From: Silvanigrella paludirubra
GTDB taxonomy: Bacteria; Bdellovibrionota_B; Oligoflexia; Silvanigrellales; Silvanigrellaceae
Assembly: GCF_009208775.1 (NCBI RefSeq)
Contig: NZ_WFLM01000001.1
Location: 413,325 to 477,324, forward strand
Length of the DNA stretch: 64,000 nt
Direction: 5' to 3'
The notes beneath the pieces were generated by a model. That model was not told the DNA's origin and did no database searches. It saw only the letters and a list, made by a program, of their open reading frames with translations. The position numbers and the translations under genes were made by a program. Every line of letters starts with the position of its first letter. Position 1 is the stretch's first letter. This document shows positions 55,361 through 64,000 of this stretch, one piece after another.

Positions 55361-56614
55361 ATGAAAAAAGCAATTAAAGCATCTATCAGAAACGGTTTAT
55401 CTTTATTCTTAACTACTTCTTCAGTCGTGGCAATAGCAAAACCACAAGAAATAAAAAAAGATGAATTAAATAAATCTACTTATGTTCTTGTCCATTCAGC
55501 ATTTACTGGTCCATGGGCTATGGAAAGTGTTGCACAAAATTTACGTAAAAAAGGCTTTAACGTTATAATACCTGAATTACCTGCTCATGGTAATGATAAA
55601 ACACCAGCAAAAGATGTTCATTTTTCTGATTATGTTATTACGATTATTAATGAATTAGATAAACAAAATGGTAAAGTAATTTTATTAGGGCATAGCTTTG
55701 GAGGAACAATTATTAGTGAAGTTGCAGAACAAAGACCAGAAAAAGTAAAGTCACTTGTTTATTTAGCAGGTGCCTTAATTCCAAATGGAACTTCTTTTAT
55801 GGATAATTTAAAAGACGTGAAATCTATTTTAACAGAGAATTTAGTAATAGATAAAGAAAAAGGTTTTGTTACCATTGGTAACGACAAAACATATGAAGCT
55901 TATGTTGAAGATATTCCTTTAGATGTTTTCAAAGGGGCTGAAAAATATGTTGTTCCAGAACCTCTTGATCCATTAAGTTATAAAATTAATTTAACTAATG
56001 AAAATTTTGGAAAAATACCGCGCTATTATATTCAAGCTTTAAAAGATAAAGCTATTCCTCAAAGTTTACAAAGAAAAATGTACACAGAAACTCCCGTAAA
56101 GCAGGTATTTACAATTGATTCAAGTCATGCTCCAAATTTGTCAAATCCAACTAAAGTAGCCGATATTTTAGTCATGATCCAAAAAATTGAAAATAATAAA
56201 TTAACAAATAAAGTTAAGCAAAAAGTAACTAAAGAAATTAATTTAATAACTTCAAAATGGGAAAAAGATTTTTCTTTAGAGGCTAAAAATAAAAAAGCAA
56301 AAAAGATCGTCGATGTTTATGCAGAAAATGCTTTACTTCAAGCTATGCCTGCCTCCTTTGGAACATTTCAGGGTAAAAATAACATTAGAAAATTTTGGCA
56401 ATCTGCATTGGATGGTGGCGCAAGTGATATGATTTATCATTCTAAAAATATCCTTGTTTTAGATGATAAAACAGCTCTTTTAAGTGCAACTTGGTCTATG
56501 AATTTATTTCAAGGAATCATTACATTGGAAAAATGGGTAAAAATAAATCATAAATGGAATCTTGTGGAAGATAATTTTGAAATTACAAAGTTTTTAACTC
56601 CAGAATCTAAATAA
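55361..56614 (+). CDS. Exported alpha/beta hydrolase fused to a SnoaL-like domain
   Basis: A 417-residue protein with a signal peptide (to about residue 28), an alpha/beta-hydrolase domain (about 45-270) and a C-terminal SnoaL/DUF4440-like domain (about 300-412). The nucleophile elbow is GHSFGG and the catalytic His is in IDSSHAPNLSNP; the opening strand VLVHSAFTGPWAM is typical of the salicylate/hydroxynitrile-type hydrolases. The C-terminal part (AENALLQAMPASFGTFQGKNN, then IRKFWQ) has the usual SnoaL pattern. The frame is open to 55346, but the ATG at 55361 with GGAG nine bases upstream is preferred. Substrate is unknown; regulation by a TetR-like repressor suggests an ester or toxic compound. 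Confidence 0.75.
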   Translation: MKKAIKASIRNGLSLFLTTSSVVAIAKPQEIKKDELNKSTYVLVHSAFTGPWAMESVAQNLRKKGFNVIIPELPAHGNDKTPAKDVHFSDYVITIINELDKQNGKVILLGHSFGGTIISEVAEQRPEKVKSLVYLAGALIPNGTSFMDNLKDVKSILTENLVIDKEKGFVTIGNDKTYEAYVEDIPLDVFKGAEKYVVPEPLDPLSYKINLTNENFGKIPRYYIQALKDKAIPQSLQRKMYTETPVKQVFTIDSSHAPNLSNPTKVADILVMIQKIENNKLTNKVKQKVTKEINLITSKWEKDFSLEAKNKKAKKIVDVYAENALLQAMPASFGTFQGKNNIRKFWQSALDGGASDMIYHSKNILVLDDKTALLSATWSMNLFQGIITLEKWVKINHKWNLVEDNFEITKFLTPESK

Positions 56615-56634
56615 AGTTTATATTATTTACAAAT

Positions 56635-56668
56635 AAAAAGAGCGAATTATTTAGATTCGCTCTTTTTT
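56635..56668. terminator. Bidirectional rho-independent terminator
   Basis: A 13-bp perfect stem (aaaaagagcgaat / attcgctcttttt) with a 7-base loop TATTTAG, flanked by A and T runs. It lies between two convergent genes and can stop transcription in both directions. Confidence 0.85.
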
Positions 56669-56678
56669 AATTTAAATT

Positions 56679-57380
56679 TTAAATAGATTTTCGCCATGCT
56701 AAGTTTTTTTCAAGCCATCTACTGAGTGTAGTAAATGCAAAACAGATGATAAAATAAATGATTGCTAAGAAAATAAAAATTTCAGCAGCATAGTTTTGAG
56801 TTCTATTGTTAATTTGTTGTGCTACTTGGGTTAGTTCAGAAACCCCAACAATATATCCAAGTGATGTATCTTTGATTAAAGAAACAAACTGATTCACAAA
56901 TGAAGGAATCATATTTCTTAAACCTTGTGGCAAAACGACATAACGCATTGTCTGCCAATAAGTTAAGCCACTAGAAAGGGATGCTTCTGTTTGTCCCTTA
57001 GGAATACTAGCAATTCCTGCTTTTACAATTTGAGAAATATAACAAGAAGTAAAAATAGTTAATGCAAAAACAACGGTTCCATTTTCAGGAAACTTTCCTC
57101 CAGTTAAAGCTGGAAGTAAAAAAAACATCCAAAAAATAACCATTAATAAAGGCATTGCTCTTATTAAGTTTACAAAAAAGCTAACAGGAATACGAATAAA
57201 TGAATTTCTTGAAATGCATAAAAGCCCTAATATAAGTCCAAAAATAATTGATAAAATAACAGAAATAAAAGCAAGAATGAGAGTAAGCGCTAAGCCACCT
57301 AAAGGTCCATTAGGGTAACGACCGATCATAAATTGAAGAAAATTATTGGATATAACAGAAAAATCGAAAATACTTTCCAT
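56679..57380 (-). CDS. Polar amino-acid ABC transporter permease
   Basis: A 233-residue inner-membrane permease of the HisM/GltK class. The EAA loop is at QTEASLSSGLTYWQTMRYVVLPQGLRNMIP, with the glycine at the usual place. Its ATG lies one base past the stop of the other permease. Both, with the binding protein and ATPase, form one four-gene import unit. Confidence 0.92.
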   Translation of the reverse strand: MESIFDFSVISNNFLQFMIGRYPNGPLGGLALTLILAFISVILSIIFGLILGLLCISRNSFIRIPVSFFVNLIRAMPLLMVIFWMFFLLPALTGGKFPENGTVVFALTIFTSCYISQIVKAGIASIPKGQTEASLSSGLTYWQTMRYVVLPQGLRNMIPSFVNQFVSLIKDTSLGYIVGVSELTQVAQQINNRTQNYAAEIFIFLAIIYFIICFAFTTLSRWLEKNLAWRKSI

Positions 57381-57381
57381 T

Positions 57382-58095
57382 TTAGTGAGTTCCTTTGCCC
57401 ATTGGATTTAGAACTTTTTTATCATAAATATTTATAATTCCCGATATAATAAAGGAAATACAAACATAAATAAAAGTTGCGGCAAAAAAGGCTTCAAAAC
57501 TTTTAAAAGATTGGCTCTCAATTTGTCTTGCTTGGTAGGTTAATTCACCCACTCCAATTACCATTGCCATTGATGAGTTTTTAGCTAAGTTTAAAAATTG
57601 ATTTATTAATGGAGGAATGGTAAGCCGAACAGCTTGTGGTAAAATAATATAATGCATTGATCTAATATATGAAAAACCACTGCTTCGGGAAGCTTCCATT
57701 TGTTCTTTTGGGATTGCTAAAATACCGGATCGAATATCTTCGGCAATAAATGCAGAAGTATAAAAAGTAAGGGCAATGACAGCAGCTGCAAATTCAAAAT
57801 TTAAATTATTTAACCAATCATTTATAAAAGTAGGCAATATTTGGAAAGATCCAAAGTACCAAAAGAAAAGTTGAACAATTAAGGGTGTATTTCTAAAAAA
57901 CTCAAGATAACATTGCGCAAAAATACGAATGGGTGTGAAAGAAGTCAATCGCATTACAGCAATATTCAACCCTATAATAAATGCCAGAACACAAGATACA
58001 CTTGATAACTGGATTGTGGTTATTAAACCATCAAGTAACATTTGAGCAAACTTACCATTGGTAATTATGGATAAATCAAATTGATATGAAGACAT
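57382..58095 (-). CDS. Polar amino-acid ABC transporter permease
   Basis: A 237-residue partner permease with an FRNTPLIVQLFFWYF segment typical of glutamate/aspartate importers (GltJ) and the EAA loop QMEASRSSGFSYIRSMHYIILPQAVR. It would form a heterodimer with the permease just downstream. Confidence 0.92.
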   Translation of the reverse strand: MSSYQFDLSIITNGKFAQMLLDGLITTIQLSSVSCVLAFIIGLNIAVMRLTSFTPIRIFAQCYLEFFRNTPLIVQLFFWYFGSFQILPTFINDWLNNLNFEFAAAVIALTFYTSAFIAEDIRSGILAIPKEQMEASRSSGFSYIRSMHYIILPQAVRLTIPPLINQFLNLAKNSSMAMVIGVGELTYQARQIESQSFKSFEAFFAATFIYVCISFIISGIINIYDKKVLNPMGKGTH

Positions 58096-58147
58096 AGATT
58101 TTCCCGCATTAAAAAGTCAAAAATCGCTATGAAATGCTATTGCATTT

Positions 58148-58963
58148 TTATGGGCTGATTTTAAAGTCTCTTGAAAGCGGAACAGAAGATTTTGGGCCAA
58201 ACCATTTATTAAAAGTTTCAGCTGCTTTCCCATTTTTTTCCATTTCTAAAATGGTTTGATTTACAATTTTTAACAATTCAGGATTTTGTTTATTCACTCC
58301 TAAACCATAAGGTTCTTTTGAGATGTCGAATGTAGGTAATTCATAATCTTCTTTTTTTGTTGCCTTTGAAAGTATACCTGCAAGAATAGATTCATCAGTT
58401 GTAATTGCAGCTACTTTTCCTTGTTGTAAAGCAAGAAAAGCTTGAGGATAGTCATCAAATGAAAGTACTTTTGCAGTTGGAATTGCTTTTGCTACGTTAA
58501 TTTCAGAAGTAGAACCTTTTGTAGTACCAATTTTTTTATTTTCAAGATCTTTTAAACTTTTAATTGTTCCTTTTTTAACAATAAACTTTTGTTTTGATAC
58601 AAAATAAGGATAACTAAAATTAATTTGTTGAGCTCTTTCAGGAGTAATTGTCATTGTGCAGGCTAATAGATCAACGTTACCTTCTGATAATAATGGAATA
58701 CGGTTTGCTGAAGTAACTGGTTTTAGTTCTAATTTTACTCCTAATTTATCCGCAATATTTTTTGCAAAATCAATATCATATCCTTCTAAGGTTCTTGATT
58801 TTTCATTTATAAAACCAAATGGATAAAGAGAATCTTTTACTCCAACAACAAGCACATTTTTTTTCTTAATTTCAGCAACATCTGCTTTTGAAACAGAAAT
58901 AATTGATAATAAAGGAATTGCTGAGATTAAGGAAATAACAATTCTTCTAGAAAAATTTTTCAT
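58148..58963 (-). CDS. Amino-acid ABC transporter substrate-binding protein
   Basis: A 271-residue periplasmic protein with a signal peptide to about residue 27 and an SBP_bac_3 fold. Ligand-site segments are GVKDSLYPFGFINEKSRTLEGYDIDFAK, VTSANRIPLL and CTMTITPERAQQINFSYPY, close to PEB1/GltI-type aspartate/glutamate-binding proteins. AAGGAG precedes the ATG. It is the second gene of the importer operon. Acidic amino acids are the likely ligand by similarity. Confidence 0.9.
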   Translation of the reverse strand: MKNFSRRIVISLISAIPLLSIISVSKADVAEIKKKNVLVVGVKDSLYPFGFINEKSRTLEGYDIDFAKNIADKLGVKLELKPVTSANRIPLLSEGNVDLLACTMTITPERAQQINFSYPYFVSKQKFIVKKGTIKSLKDLENKKIGTTKGSTSEINVAKAIPTAKVLSFDDYPQAFLALQQGKVAAITTDESILAGILSKATKKEDYELPTFDISKEPYGLGVNKQNPELLKIVNQTILEMEKNGKAAETFNKWFGPKSSVPLSRDFKISP

Positions 58964-58994
58964 ATAAAAACTCCTTAAAAAATAAAATAAAAAA

Positions 58995-59735
58995 CTAAGC
59001 CTGCATTGGTGTTAATACTTGTTTTAAAAATTGTTTTGCTCGTTCCGATTTTGGATTATTAAAAAATTCTTCGGGAGTCGCTTCTTCAATTATTTTACCA
59101 AAATCAATAAAAACAACTCTATCTGCAACTTCTCTTGCAAAACCCATTTCATGAGTGACGACCATCATTGTTATGTCACCTTTTGCTAGATCTTTCATTA
59201 CCTTAAGAACTTCTCCTATCATTTCTGGATCCAGTGCCGAAGTGGGTTCATCAAAAAGCATAATTTTAGGTTGCATTGCAAGACCTCTTGCAATGGCAAC
59301 ACGTTGTTGTTGCCCACCAGATAATTGTGCGGGAAATGAATCTTTTTTATTTAAAAGTCCAACTTTATTTAGGAGATCAAGAGCAATCGATTCTGCTTCA
59401 CTTTTTTTTATTTTTTTTACTTTAATAGGGGCAAGTGTAATGTTATCCAAAACAGATAAATGGGGATAAAGATTAAATTGCTGAAAAACAAATCCTACTT
59501 CACTACGCAATTTATTGATATTCGTTTTGGGGTCTGAAATATTAATTCCATCAACTATTAAAGTACCTTCACTTATCGATTCAAGTCCATTAACAGTACG
59601 GATTAAAGTTGATTTACCAGATCCTGAAGGACCACATACAACAACAACTTCCCCTTTTTTAACAAATAAGTTAACGTCATTTAATACATGGAGTTTTTTA
59701 TTATACCACTTATGAATACCTTTGAACTCTATCAT
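58995..59735 (-). CDS. Amino-acid ABC transporter ATP-binding protein
   Basis: A 246-residue ABC ATPase with Walker [11 protein letters not shown]-loop [12 protein letters not shown], signature [15 protein letters not shown], Walker [14 protein letters not shown] and H-loop [15 protein letters not shown], all of GlnQ/GltL type. It is the first gene of the four-gene importer (ATPase, binding protein, two permeases). It is divergent from the helicase gene. Confidence 0.95.
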   Translation of the reverse strand: MIEFKGIHKWYNKKLHVLNDVNLFVKKGEVVVVCGPSGSGKSTLIRTVNGLESISEGTLIVDGINISDPKTNINKLRSEVGFVFQQFNLYPHLSVLDNITLAPIKVKKIKKSEAESIALDLLNKVGLLNKKDSFPAQLSGGQQQRVAIARGLAMQPKIMLFDEPTSALDPEMIGEVLKVMKDLAKGDITMMVVTHEMGFAREVADRVVFIDFGKIIEEATPEEFFNNPKSERAKQFLKQVLTPMQA

Positions 59736-59799
59736 AGATTCGCCTTTTCTTTAGTTTAATCATAATTCATGCTAACACACCTATTTTGGAGGTAATGTC

Positions 59800-61176
59800 T
59801 TGCTTGAAATTTTTTTTGACAAAGGAACTCTTATTGTTAAACAATACAATTGTGAATTTAACAAATATTTATTATTTTTCAAGTGGGATGATCGTATACT
59901 TGCTTATCGAGCGCCAGCTTATCATTATCGTAAATTTATTTTATCCTTGCGGGAGAATAAGATCTCATATTTAGATAATGCAAAAGATTTTATTCCAACA
60001 GAATTTCCAATTGTTACATATCTTAATCCAAGAAATTATCAAAATGAAGCCTTAAATTCATGGATTTCTTATGGTTCTTTAGGTGTTATTACTTTACCAA
60101 CAGGTGCTGGTAAAACAATTTTGGGAATTTTGGCCATTTCTAAAATCCAAAGACCGACATTAATTCATGTGCCTACAATAGATTTAATGACACAATGGTT
60201 CGAAGTTTTAAAAAAATATTTTAATAGACCAATTGGTTTATTAGGGGGTGGCTATAATATTATTGAAGATATTACCGTCGCTACATATGATTCCGCTTTA
60301 ATTCATGTAACACAAAAAGGTAACAAATTTGGTTTTTTAATTTTTGATGAATGCCATCATTTACCAAGTGAACAAATGCAATATACAGCAATAAGCTCAA
60401 TAGCTCCATTTAGATTGGGCCTAACAGCAACTCCTGAAAGGAGTGATGGCAGAGATAAGAGAATGTATGAGTTATGCGGTCCTCTTTGTTATCAAATAGA
60501 TATTAAAAGTTTAGAAGGAGTCACATTATCTCCATATGAAGTAATAACAATTGAAGTTGAAATGTCATTAAATGAAAAATTAATTTATGATGAGGCAAGA
60601 GCGATTTATTTAAAATTTTTGAAAAAAAATAATATCAACTTTAGTATACCAAATGCTTGGCAAAATTTTTTAAGAATGTCTTGTAAATCAGAAGAAGGTA
60701 AAGCCGCTTTTAATGCATATATGAAACAAAAAAAAATATCATTAACAACGGAAAATAAATTTAATGAAGTTTGGTCAATCATAACGAAGCATAGATACGA
60801 TAAAATTATAATTTTTACTCAAGATAATGAAACTGCTTATAATATTGGTAAAAAATTTTTATTGCCCGTTATAACTCATCATACAAGAGTAAAAGAAAGA
60901 GAATATTTTTTAAATTCATTTCGCGAAGGGAAATTTTGTATTTTAGTTACATCTAAAGTTTTAAATGAAGGAGTAGATGTACCAGATGCAAATGTGGCAA
61001 TTATTGTCTCAGGTAGTGGAGCTGTAAGAGAGCACGTTCAAAGACTCGGAAGAATTTTAAGAGCAAAAGAAGGTAAAAAAGCTTATTTGTATGAATTAAT
61101 TTCAGCTGGAACAGGCGAGTATTTTGTCAATAAAAGAAGGAAAATGCATAGTGCTTACCAAAAAAGAACTTCTTAA
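59800..61176 (+). CDS. XPB-like SF2 DNA helicase
   Basis: A 458-residue helicase of the XPB/Rad25 group. After an N-terminal DNA-recognition region with a YLNPRNYQNEALNSW Q-like motif come Walker A LPTGAGKT, FLIFDECHHLP (DExH), GLTATPERSDGRD, and the second RecA lobe motifs LVTSKVLNEGVDVP and REHVQRLGRILRAKEGKKAYLYEL. Translation starts at TTG, with GGAGGTAAT upstream. Together with the overlapping nuclease gene it makes a helicase-nuclease pair of the archaeal XPB-Bax1 type, implicated in nucleotide excision-like repair. Its amino-acid use matches its neighbours, so transfer is not obvious. Confidence 0.85.
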   Translation: MLEIFFDKGTLIVKQYNCEFNKYLLFFKWDDRILAYRAPAYHYRKFILSLRENKISYLDNAKDFIPTEFPIVTYLNPRNYQNEALNSWISYGSLGVITLPTGAGKTILGILAISKIQRPTLIHVPTIDLMTQWFEVLKKYFNRPIGLLGGGYNIIEDITVATYDSALIHVTQKGNKFGFLIFDECHHLPSEQMQYTAISSIAPFRLGLTATPERSDGRDKRMYELCGPLCYQIDIKSLEGVTLSPYEVITIEVEMSLNEKLIYDEARAIYLKFLKKNNINFSIPNAWQNFLRMSCKSEEGKAAFNAYMKQKKISLTTENKFNEVWSIITKHRYDKIIIFTQDNETAYNIGKKFLLPVITHHTRVKEREYFLNSFREGKFCILVTSKVLNEGVDVPDANVAIIVSGSGAVREHVQRLGRILRAKEGKKAYLYELISAGTGEYFVNKRRKMHSAYQKRTS

Positions 61177-62374
61177 TTATAAAAAATATAAAGGAAAAAT
61201 AAAGCCTATATTTATAGATATTCATGATGAACAATTGAATCTATTTTGTCAAAATATGTTAGAAATATATAATAATTCAATTGGTAATTCAAAGATTATT
61301 TTAGAGGAAGACGTTAAAAATTTATCTTCCGTAGTAGATATTGATATCAAAATTAAAAATGGATTGATAAAGCTATTAAATGACAGACTCGAATTTGATT
61401 TAAATGAAACTTCAGATATTTCCGATTTCAGAGAATTTATATTTACAGAATCAAGCTTATATATTCAGTCTGATAAATGTCTAACTTTAGAAAACTACAA
61501 AATCAATATATCAAATTATTCAAAAATTTCTTTTCAAAATATTTATGATAAAATATATTCTGATTTGCCTAATTATAATACAATATTTAAATTTAAAGAA
61601 ATTAATGCGATTGAACTTTTACGAAAATATAATATTTCTTTAGTTCAGGGTTTATTATTTCATACTGAAAAAATAAAAATTAAAATATTAACAAAAGATG
61701 TTCATAAAAGCGATCTAAGATATGTTTTAAGAAAATTAAAATTTTTTCAATTAGAAAATAAAATTTCAAAAGATAATGATAATCTTATATTTGATATTGA
61801 TGGTCCACTTTCGCTTTTTGTACAAAATCAGAAATATGGGTTTAATTTAGCGTCTTTTTTTCCAACTGTCACTATATTAAAAAATTGGGAAATAGAAGCT
61901 GAAGTTTTATTAGGAAAATCAGAAAAACAAAAAGGGATATTAAATCTCGATAATAAAAATTTTATTCCAAAATATGATTTTAATTATTCATCTTATATGC
62001 CAGAAGAATTAGAAATTTTTGAAAAGTTATTTTTAGAAAAGTCGCTTGATTGGAAAATTATTAACGAATGTGATGATTTTTTATTTGATGGTAATGAGTT
62101 TTTTTTTCCAGATTATAAACTTGTGAATTTAAGTAAGAGTATATACTTAGAAGTTTTTCATAAATGGCATAAGTCATCATTAATCAGAAGGTTAAAAAAT
62201 ATAGAAAATATTACTAATATTCATTTAATAATAGCGGTATCAAAAAATCTTTTAAAAGATACAGAAATTAATAAAGCGATTACAAATTCAAATATATTTA
62301 AACAACACGGTTTTTTATTTAGAGAAATGCCAACTGTAAATCAGGTGTTAGAAAAACTTTCCTCATTCATTTAA
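61151..62374 (+). CDS. Bax1-like nuclease (DUF790)
   Basis: A 407-residue protein of the DUF790 family, the partner nuclease of XPB in archaea. The start is taken as the GTG at 61151 (AGAAGG ten bases upstream), giving MLTKKELLNYKKYKGKIKP, the usual opening. An earlier TTG at 61124 is possible. The C-terminal nuclease core FFFPDYKLVNLSKSIYLEVFHKWHKSS shows the Asp and Glu of a PD-(D/E)XK site; the expected Lys may be in RRLKNI. It overlaps the helicase gene by 26 bases, a sign of tight co-expression. Confidence 0.75.
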   Translation: MLTKKELLNYKKYKGKIKPIFIDIHDEQLNLFCQNMLEIYNNSIGNSKIILEEDVKNLSSVVDIDIKIKNGLIKLLNDRLEFDLNETSDISDFREFIFTESSLYIQSDKCLTLENYKINISNYSKISFQNIYDKIYSDLPNYNTIFKFKEINAIELLRKYNISLVQGLLFHTEKIKIKILTKDVHKSDLRYVLRKLKFFQLENKISKDNDNLIFDIDGPLSLFVQNQKYGFNLASFFPTVTILKNWEIEAEVLLGKSEKQKGILNLDNKNFIPKYDFNYSSYMPEELEIFEKLFLEKSLDWKIINECDDFLFDGNEFFFPDYKLVNLSKSIYLEVFHKWHKSSLIRRLKNIENITNIHLIIAVSKNLLKDTEINKAITNSNIFKQHGFLFREMPTVNQVLEKLSSFI

Positions 62375-62380
62375 AGAAAC

Positions 62381-62400
62381 GACAATGTATTGACTCCGTA
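62381..62400 (+). promoter_or_regulatory. Conserved 20-base element upstream of solute-binding protein 1
   Basis: gacaatgtattgactccgta contains a TTGACT -35-like box. It matches the element at 63274-63293 at 18 of 20 bases and lies at a similar distance from its gene. No good -10 follows at 16-18 bases, so it may be an operator as well as promoter. Confidence 0.45.
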
Positions 62401-62475
62401 TTTCTATAGTCTCAATTCTTAAAGTGTAAAATGAAATAAGCATTGAAAATCGATATTTTAAGGATAATAGAGACT

Positions 62476-63234
62476 ATGATAAAAACACCTCGAGCAGTAA
62501 ATGTCATTCTGTTTGCCTTTTTAAGTTGTGTTTCTCTGGAAGCTAAATCGGAGGATATAAATATTTATGCCGAAAGTGTTCCTTCTGAAATAGAAAATTT
62601 AGGCGAAAATCGAATAGGTGGTGTTGGTGGAGAAATTTTAACCGAAGCCTTAAAAACGAATCAAATAAGTTATAAAATGATATGGTCAAGATGGAAAGTT
62701 GCTCAACAACAGGTTCAGGCAAATAAAGATAAAAAATCTTTTATCGTTCCTCTCACTAGAAATCCAGAAAGAGAAGCTAAATACAACTGGGTTTCAAAAA
62801 TTTATGAAGTAAATACCGTTTTTTTTATAAAAAAAGGAAATAAAAAAATCAACTCTTTAAAAGAAATTCAAGGGAAAAAAATAGGAGTTCTTCTTGAAAG
62901 TTCTTATGAACAAAAAATAATAAATGCTAAAGGAGCTGCGTTTAAAAATGAAATTTCTTCAGTTCCTTATGATAATTTAAATGCTAAAAAACTTTTAACA
63001 GGTGAAATAGATGCTTGGTATGATGCCATTATTGGTGGCAATGCTTTTATAAAAACTGAAAAATTAGATAGAAATCAATTTGAATATGGAAATGTGATAG
63101 ATAAAGAAGATAATTATATTGCAACAACAAATAGCACATCTTCGCTTCTTATTAATAAAGTAAAAAATGCAATTGAAAATTTTAAAAAGACAAAAAAATA
63201 TTCTGAAATTGTAGAGAAGTATATTACTAAATAA
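62476..63234 (+). CDS. Solute-binding protein, SBP_bac_3-like (tandem copy 1)
   Basis: A 252-residue periplasmic binding protein with signal peptide (MIKTPRAVNVILFAFLSCVSLEA) and a family 3 fold: PLTRNPEREAKYNWVSKIYE and KIGVLLESSYEQ are characteristic segments. The ATG at 62476 gives the best signal peptide; an upstream in-frame TTG at 62443 is less likely. It is followed by a close paralogue in the same orientation. No transporter components are adjacent, so it could be a sensor ligand-binder or feed a remote importer. Confidence 0.75.
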   Translation: MIKTPRAVNVILFAFLSCVSLEAKSEDINIYAESVPSEIENLGENRIGGVGGEILTEALKTNQISYKMIWSRWKVAQQQVQANKDKKSFIVPLTRNPEREAKYNWVSKIYEVNTVFFIKKGNKKINSLKEIQGKKIGVLLESSYEQKIINAKGAAFKNEISSVPYDNLNAKKLLTGEIDAWYDAIIGGNAFIKTEKLDRNQFEYGNVIDKEDNYIATTNSTSSLLINKVKNAIENFKKTKKYSEIVEKYITK

Positions 63235-63273
63235 TTTGAAATAATAAGACAAAATTATGAATCCTATTTTTGA

Positions 63274-63293
63274 GACAATATATTGACTTCGTA
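63274..63293 (+). promoter_or_regulatory. Conserved 20-base element upstream of solute-binding protein 2
   Basis: gacaatatattgacttcgta, 18 of 20 identical to 62381-62400. A TAAATAAAG-rich stretch about 17 bases after TTGACT could be the -10. The shared element indicates duplication of gene plus control region. Confidence 0.45.
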
Positions 63294-63355
63294 GTTTTGA
63301 ATTAAATAAAGAACTGTTAAATTGTAAAGGAATTTAATTTAAAGGGGTATTGAAT

Positions 63356-64000
63356 ATGTCAAGCAAGAAAAATTTATTTTTGAAAATTTCGATGTCAGTA
63401 TCTTTGTTTTTTACAGTGGCAGCTTATGCAGAAGACATAACAATTATGACAGAGAATTTTCCATCTGAAACAGATAAAGTAAGTGAAAACAAAATTGGTG
63501 GGATAGCAGGAGAAATAATTACAAAAGCTTTAGAAGCTAAAAAAATTACATTTAAAATGGCTTGGTCACCCTGGAAAAGAGCTCAACAAGAGACACAATC
63601 TAATAGCGATAAAAAATCATTTATTATTCCTTTAACTCGCAATGCAGAAAGGGAATCTAGTTATAATTGGGTTGCTAAAATTTATGATGCCGATACAGCA
63701 TTTTTAACGTTAAAAGGAACAAATAAATTAGATTCTTTAGCTGATGCAAAAGGGAAAAAAATTGGCGTGTTACTTGGGTCTTCTTATGAAGGTACAATAG
63801 TAGACGCAAAGAGTGGGTTAACAAAATCGGATATTGAAGCAGTGGCAAATGATGCGACAAATGCAAAAAAATTAGAAGCTGGTAAAATATACGGTTGGTA
63901 TACGGGAGTAATTGGTGGTATTGCTGTTTTAAAAGCAGAAAAAATTTCAATTTCAAAAATTGAAATTGGTAAAAATATAGATCGTGAAGAAAACTATATA
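63356..64000 (+). CDS. Solute-binding protein, SBP_bac_3-like (tandem copy 2, 3' truncated)
   Basis: Open to the right edge; 215 codons visible. ATG with AAAGGGG upstream, then a signal peptide (MSSKKNLFLKISMSVSLFFTVAAYAED) and a domain parallel to copy 1, with PLTRNAERESSYNWVAKIYD and KIGVLLGSSYEG. The distance to the first copy is 121 bases, so they are separate transcripts or a loose operon. Differences spread along the length suggest an old duplication with ligand change. Confidence 0.8.
   Translation, partial: MSSKKNLFLKISMSVSLFFTVAAYAEDITIMTENFPSETDKVSENKIGGIAGEIITKALEAKKITFKMAWSPWKRAQQETQSNSDKKSFIIPLTRNAERESSYNWVAKIYDADTAFLTLKGTNKLDSLADAKGKKIGVLLGSSYEGTIVDAKSGLTKSDIEAVANDATNAKKLEAGKIYGWYTGVIGGIAVLKAEKISISKIEIGKNIDREENYI

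Noticed and set aside
63675-63956. Leu/His-rich open frame on the minus strand
   Set aside because: It is the shadow of the second solute-binding protein, whose translation is clearly homologous to the first copy.

Overview
This 64 kb window is bacterial chromosome with very low G+C, dense genes and short intergenic gaps. TTG start codons are common. The mix of Gram-negative envelope genes, flagellar genes (flbD, a divergent fliG), dapCD, addAB-dprA and a large set of LysM-like/beta-barrel proteins fits a predatory or host-associated member of Bdellovibrionota/Oligoflexia, most likely Silvanigrellales. This assignment is inferred from gene content and composition; no rRNA is present to confirm it. 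I saw no tRNA, rRNA, CRISPR array, insertion sequence or prophage.

Layout: 0-7.9 kb is housekeeping (a TPR protein tail, MdfA-like efflux pump, lepA, a lipoprotein/solute-binding pair, ruvAB, a glycerol-facilitator-type channel). 7.9-26 kb is the most unusual part: a 3944-residue lipoprotein with about 34 fibronectin III modules, an Ig-like module and a six-bladed propeller. It is flanked by two LysM-like/beta-barrel proteins and preceded by a thioredoxin-fold protein that has lost its CXXC site. 26-32 kb holds an EcsC protein, a CobW-type GTPase, the FliG-like protein, a thioesterase, acetoacetyl-CoA synthetase and a histidine phosphatase. 32-35 kb has a second, smaller pair of LysM-like/barrel genes. 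35-45 kb has an AstE-like amidohydrolase, a zinc-ribbon protein, a GHKL ATPase and the operon dprA-addB-addA. 45-53 kb has a cysteine-rich/membrane protein pair, a fourth LysM-like protein, YceD, an MFS pump, and a four-gene flbD-TPR-small protein-STAS operon. 53-64 kb has dapC-dapD, a hydrolase behind two TetR-type operator palindromes, a polar amino-acid ABC importer, an XPB-Bax1 helicase-nuclease pair and tandem solute-binding proteins.

The best candidate for an undescribed system is the scattered LysM-like/beta-barrel family together with the giant fibronectin lipoprotein. All four LysM-like genes carry the same short cis-element 41-45 nt upstream of their starts, so they are probably co-regulated. 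The domains suggest a peptidoglycan-to-outer-membrane-to-surface scaffold or adhesion apparatus. Two gene pairs also deserve attention: the bacterial XPB-Bax1 unit, and the STAS and GHKL proteins, which could form a partner switch.
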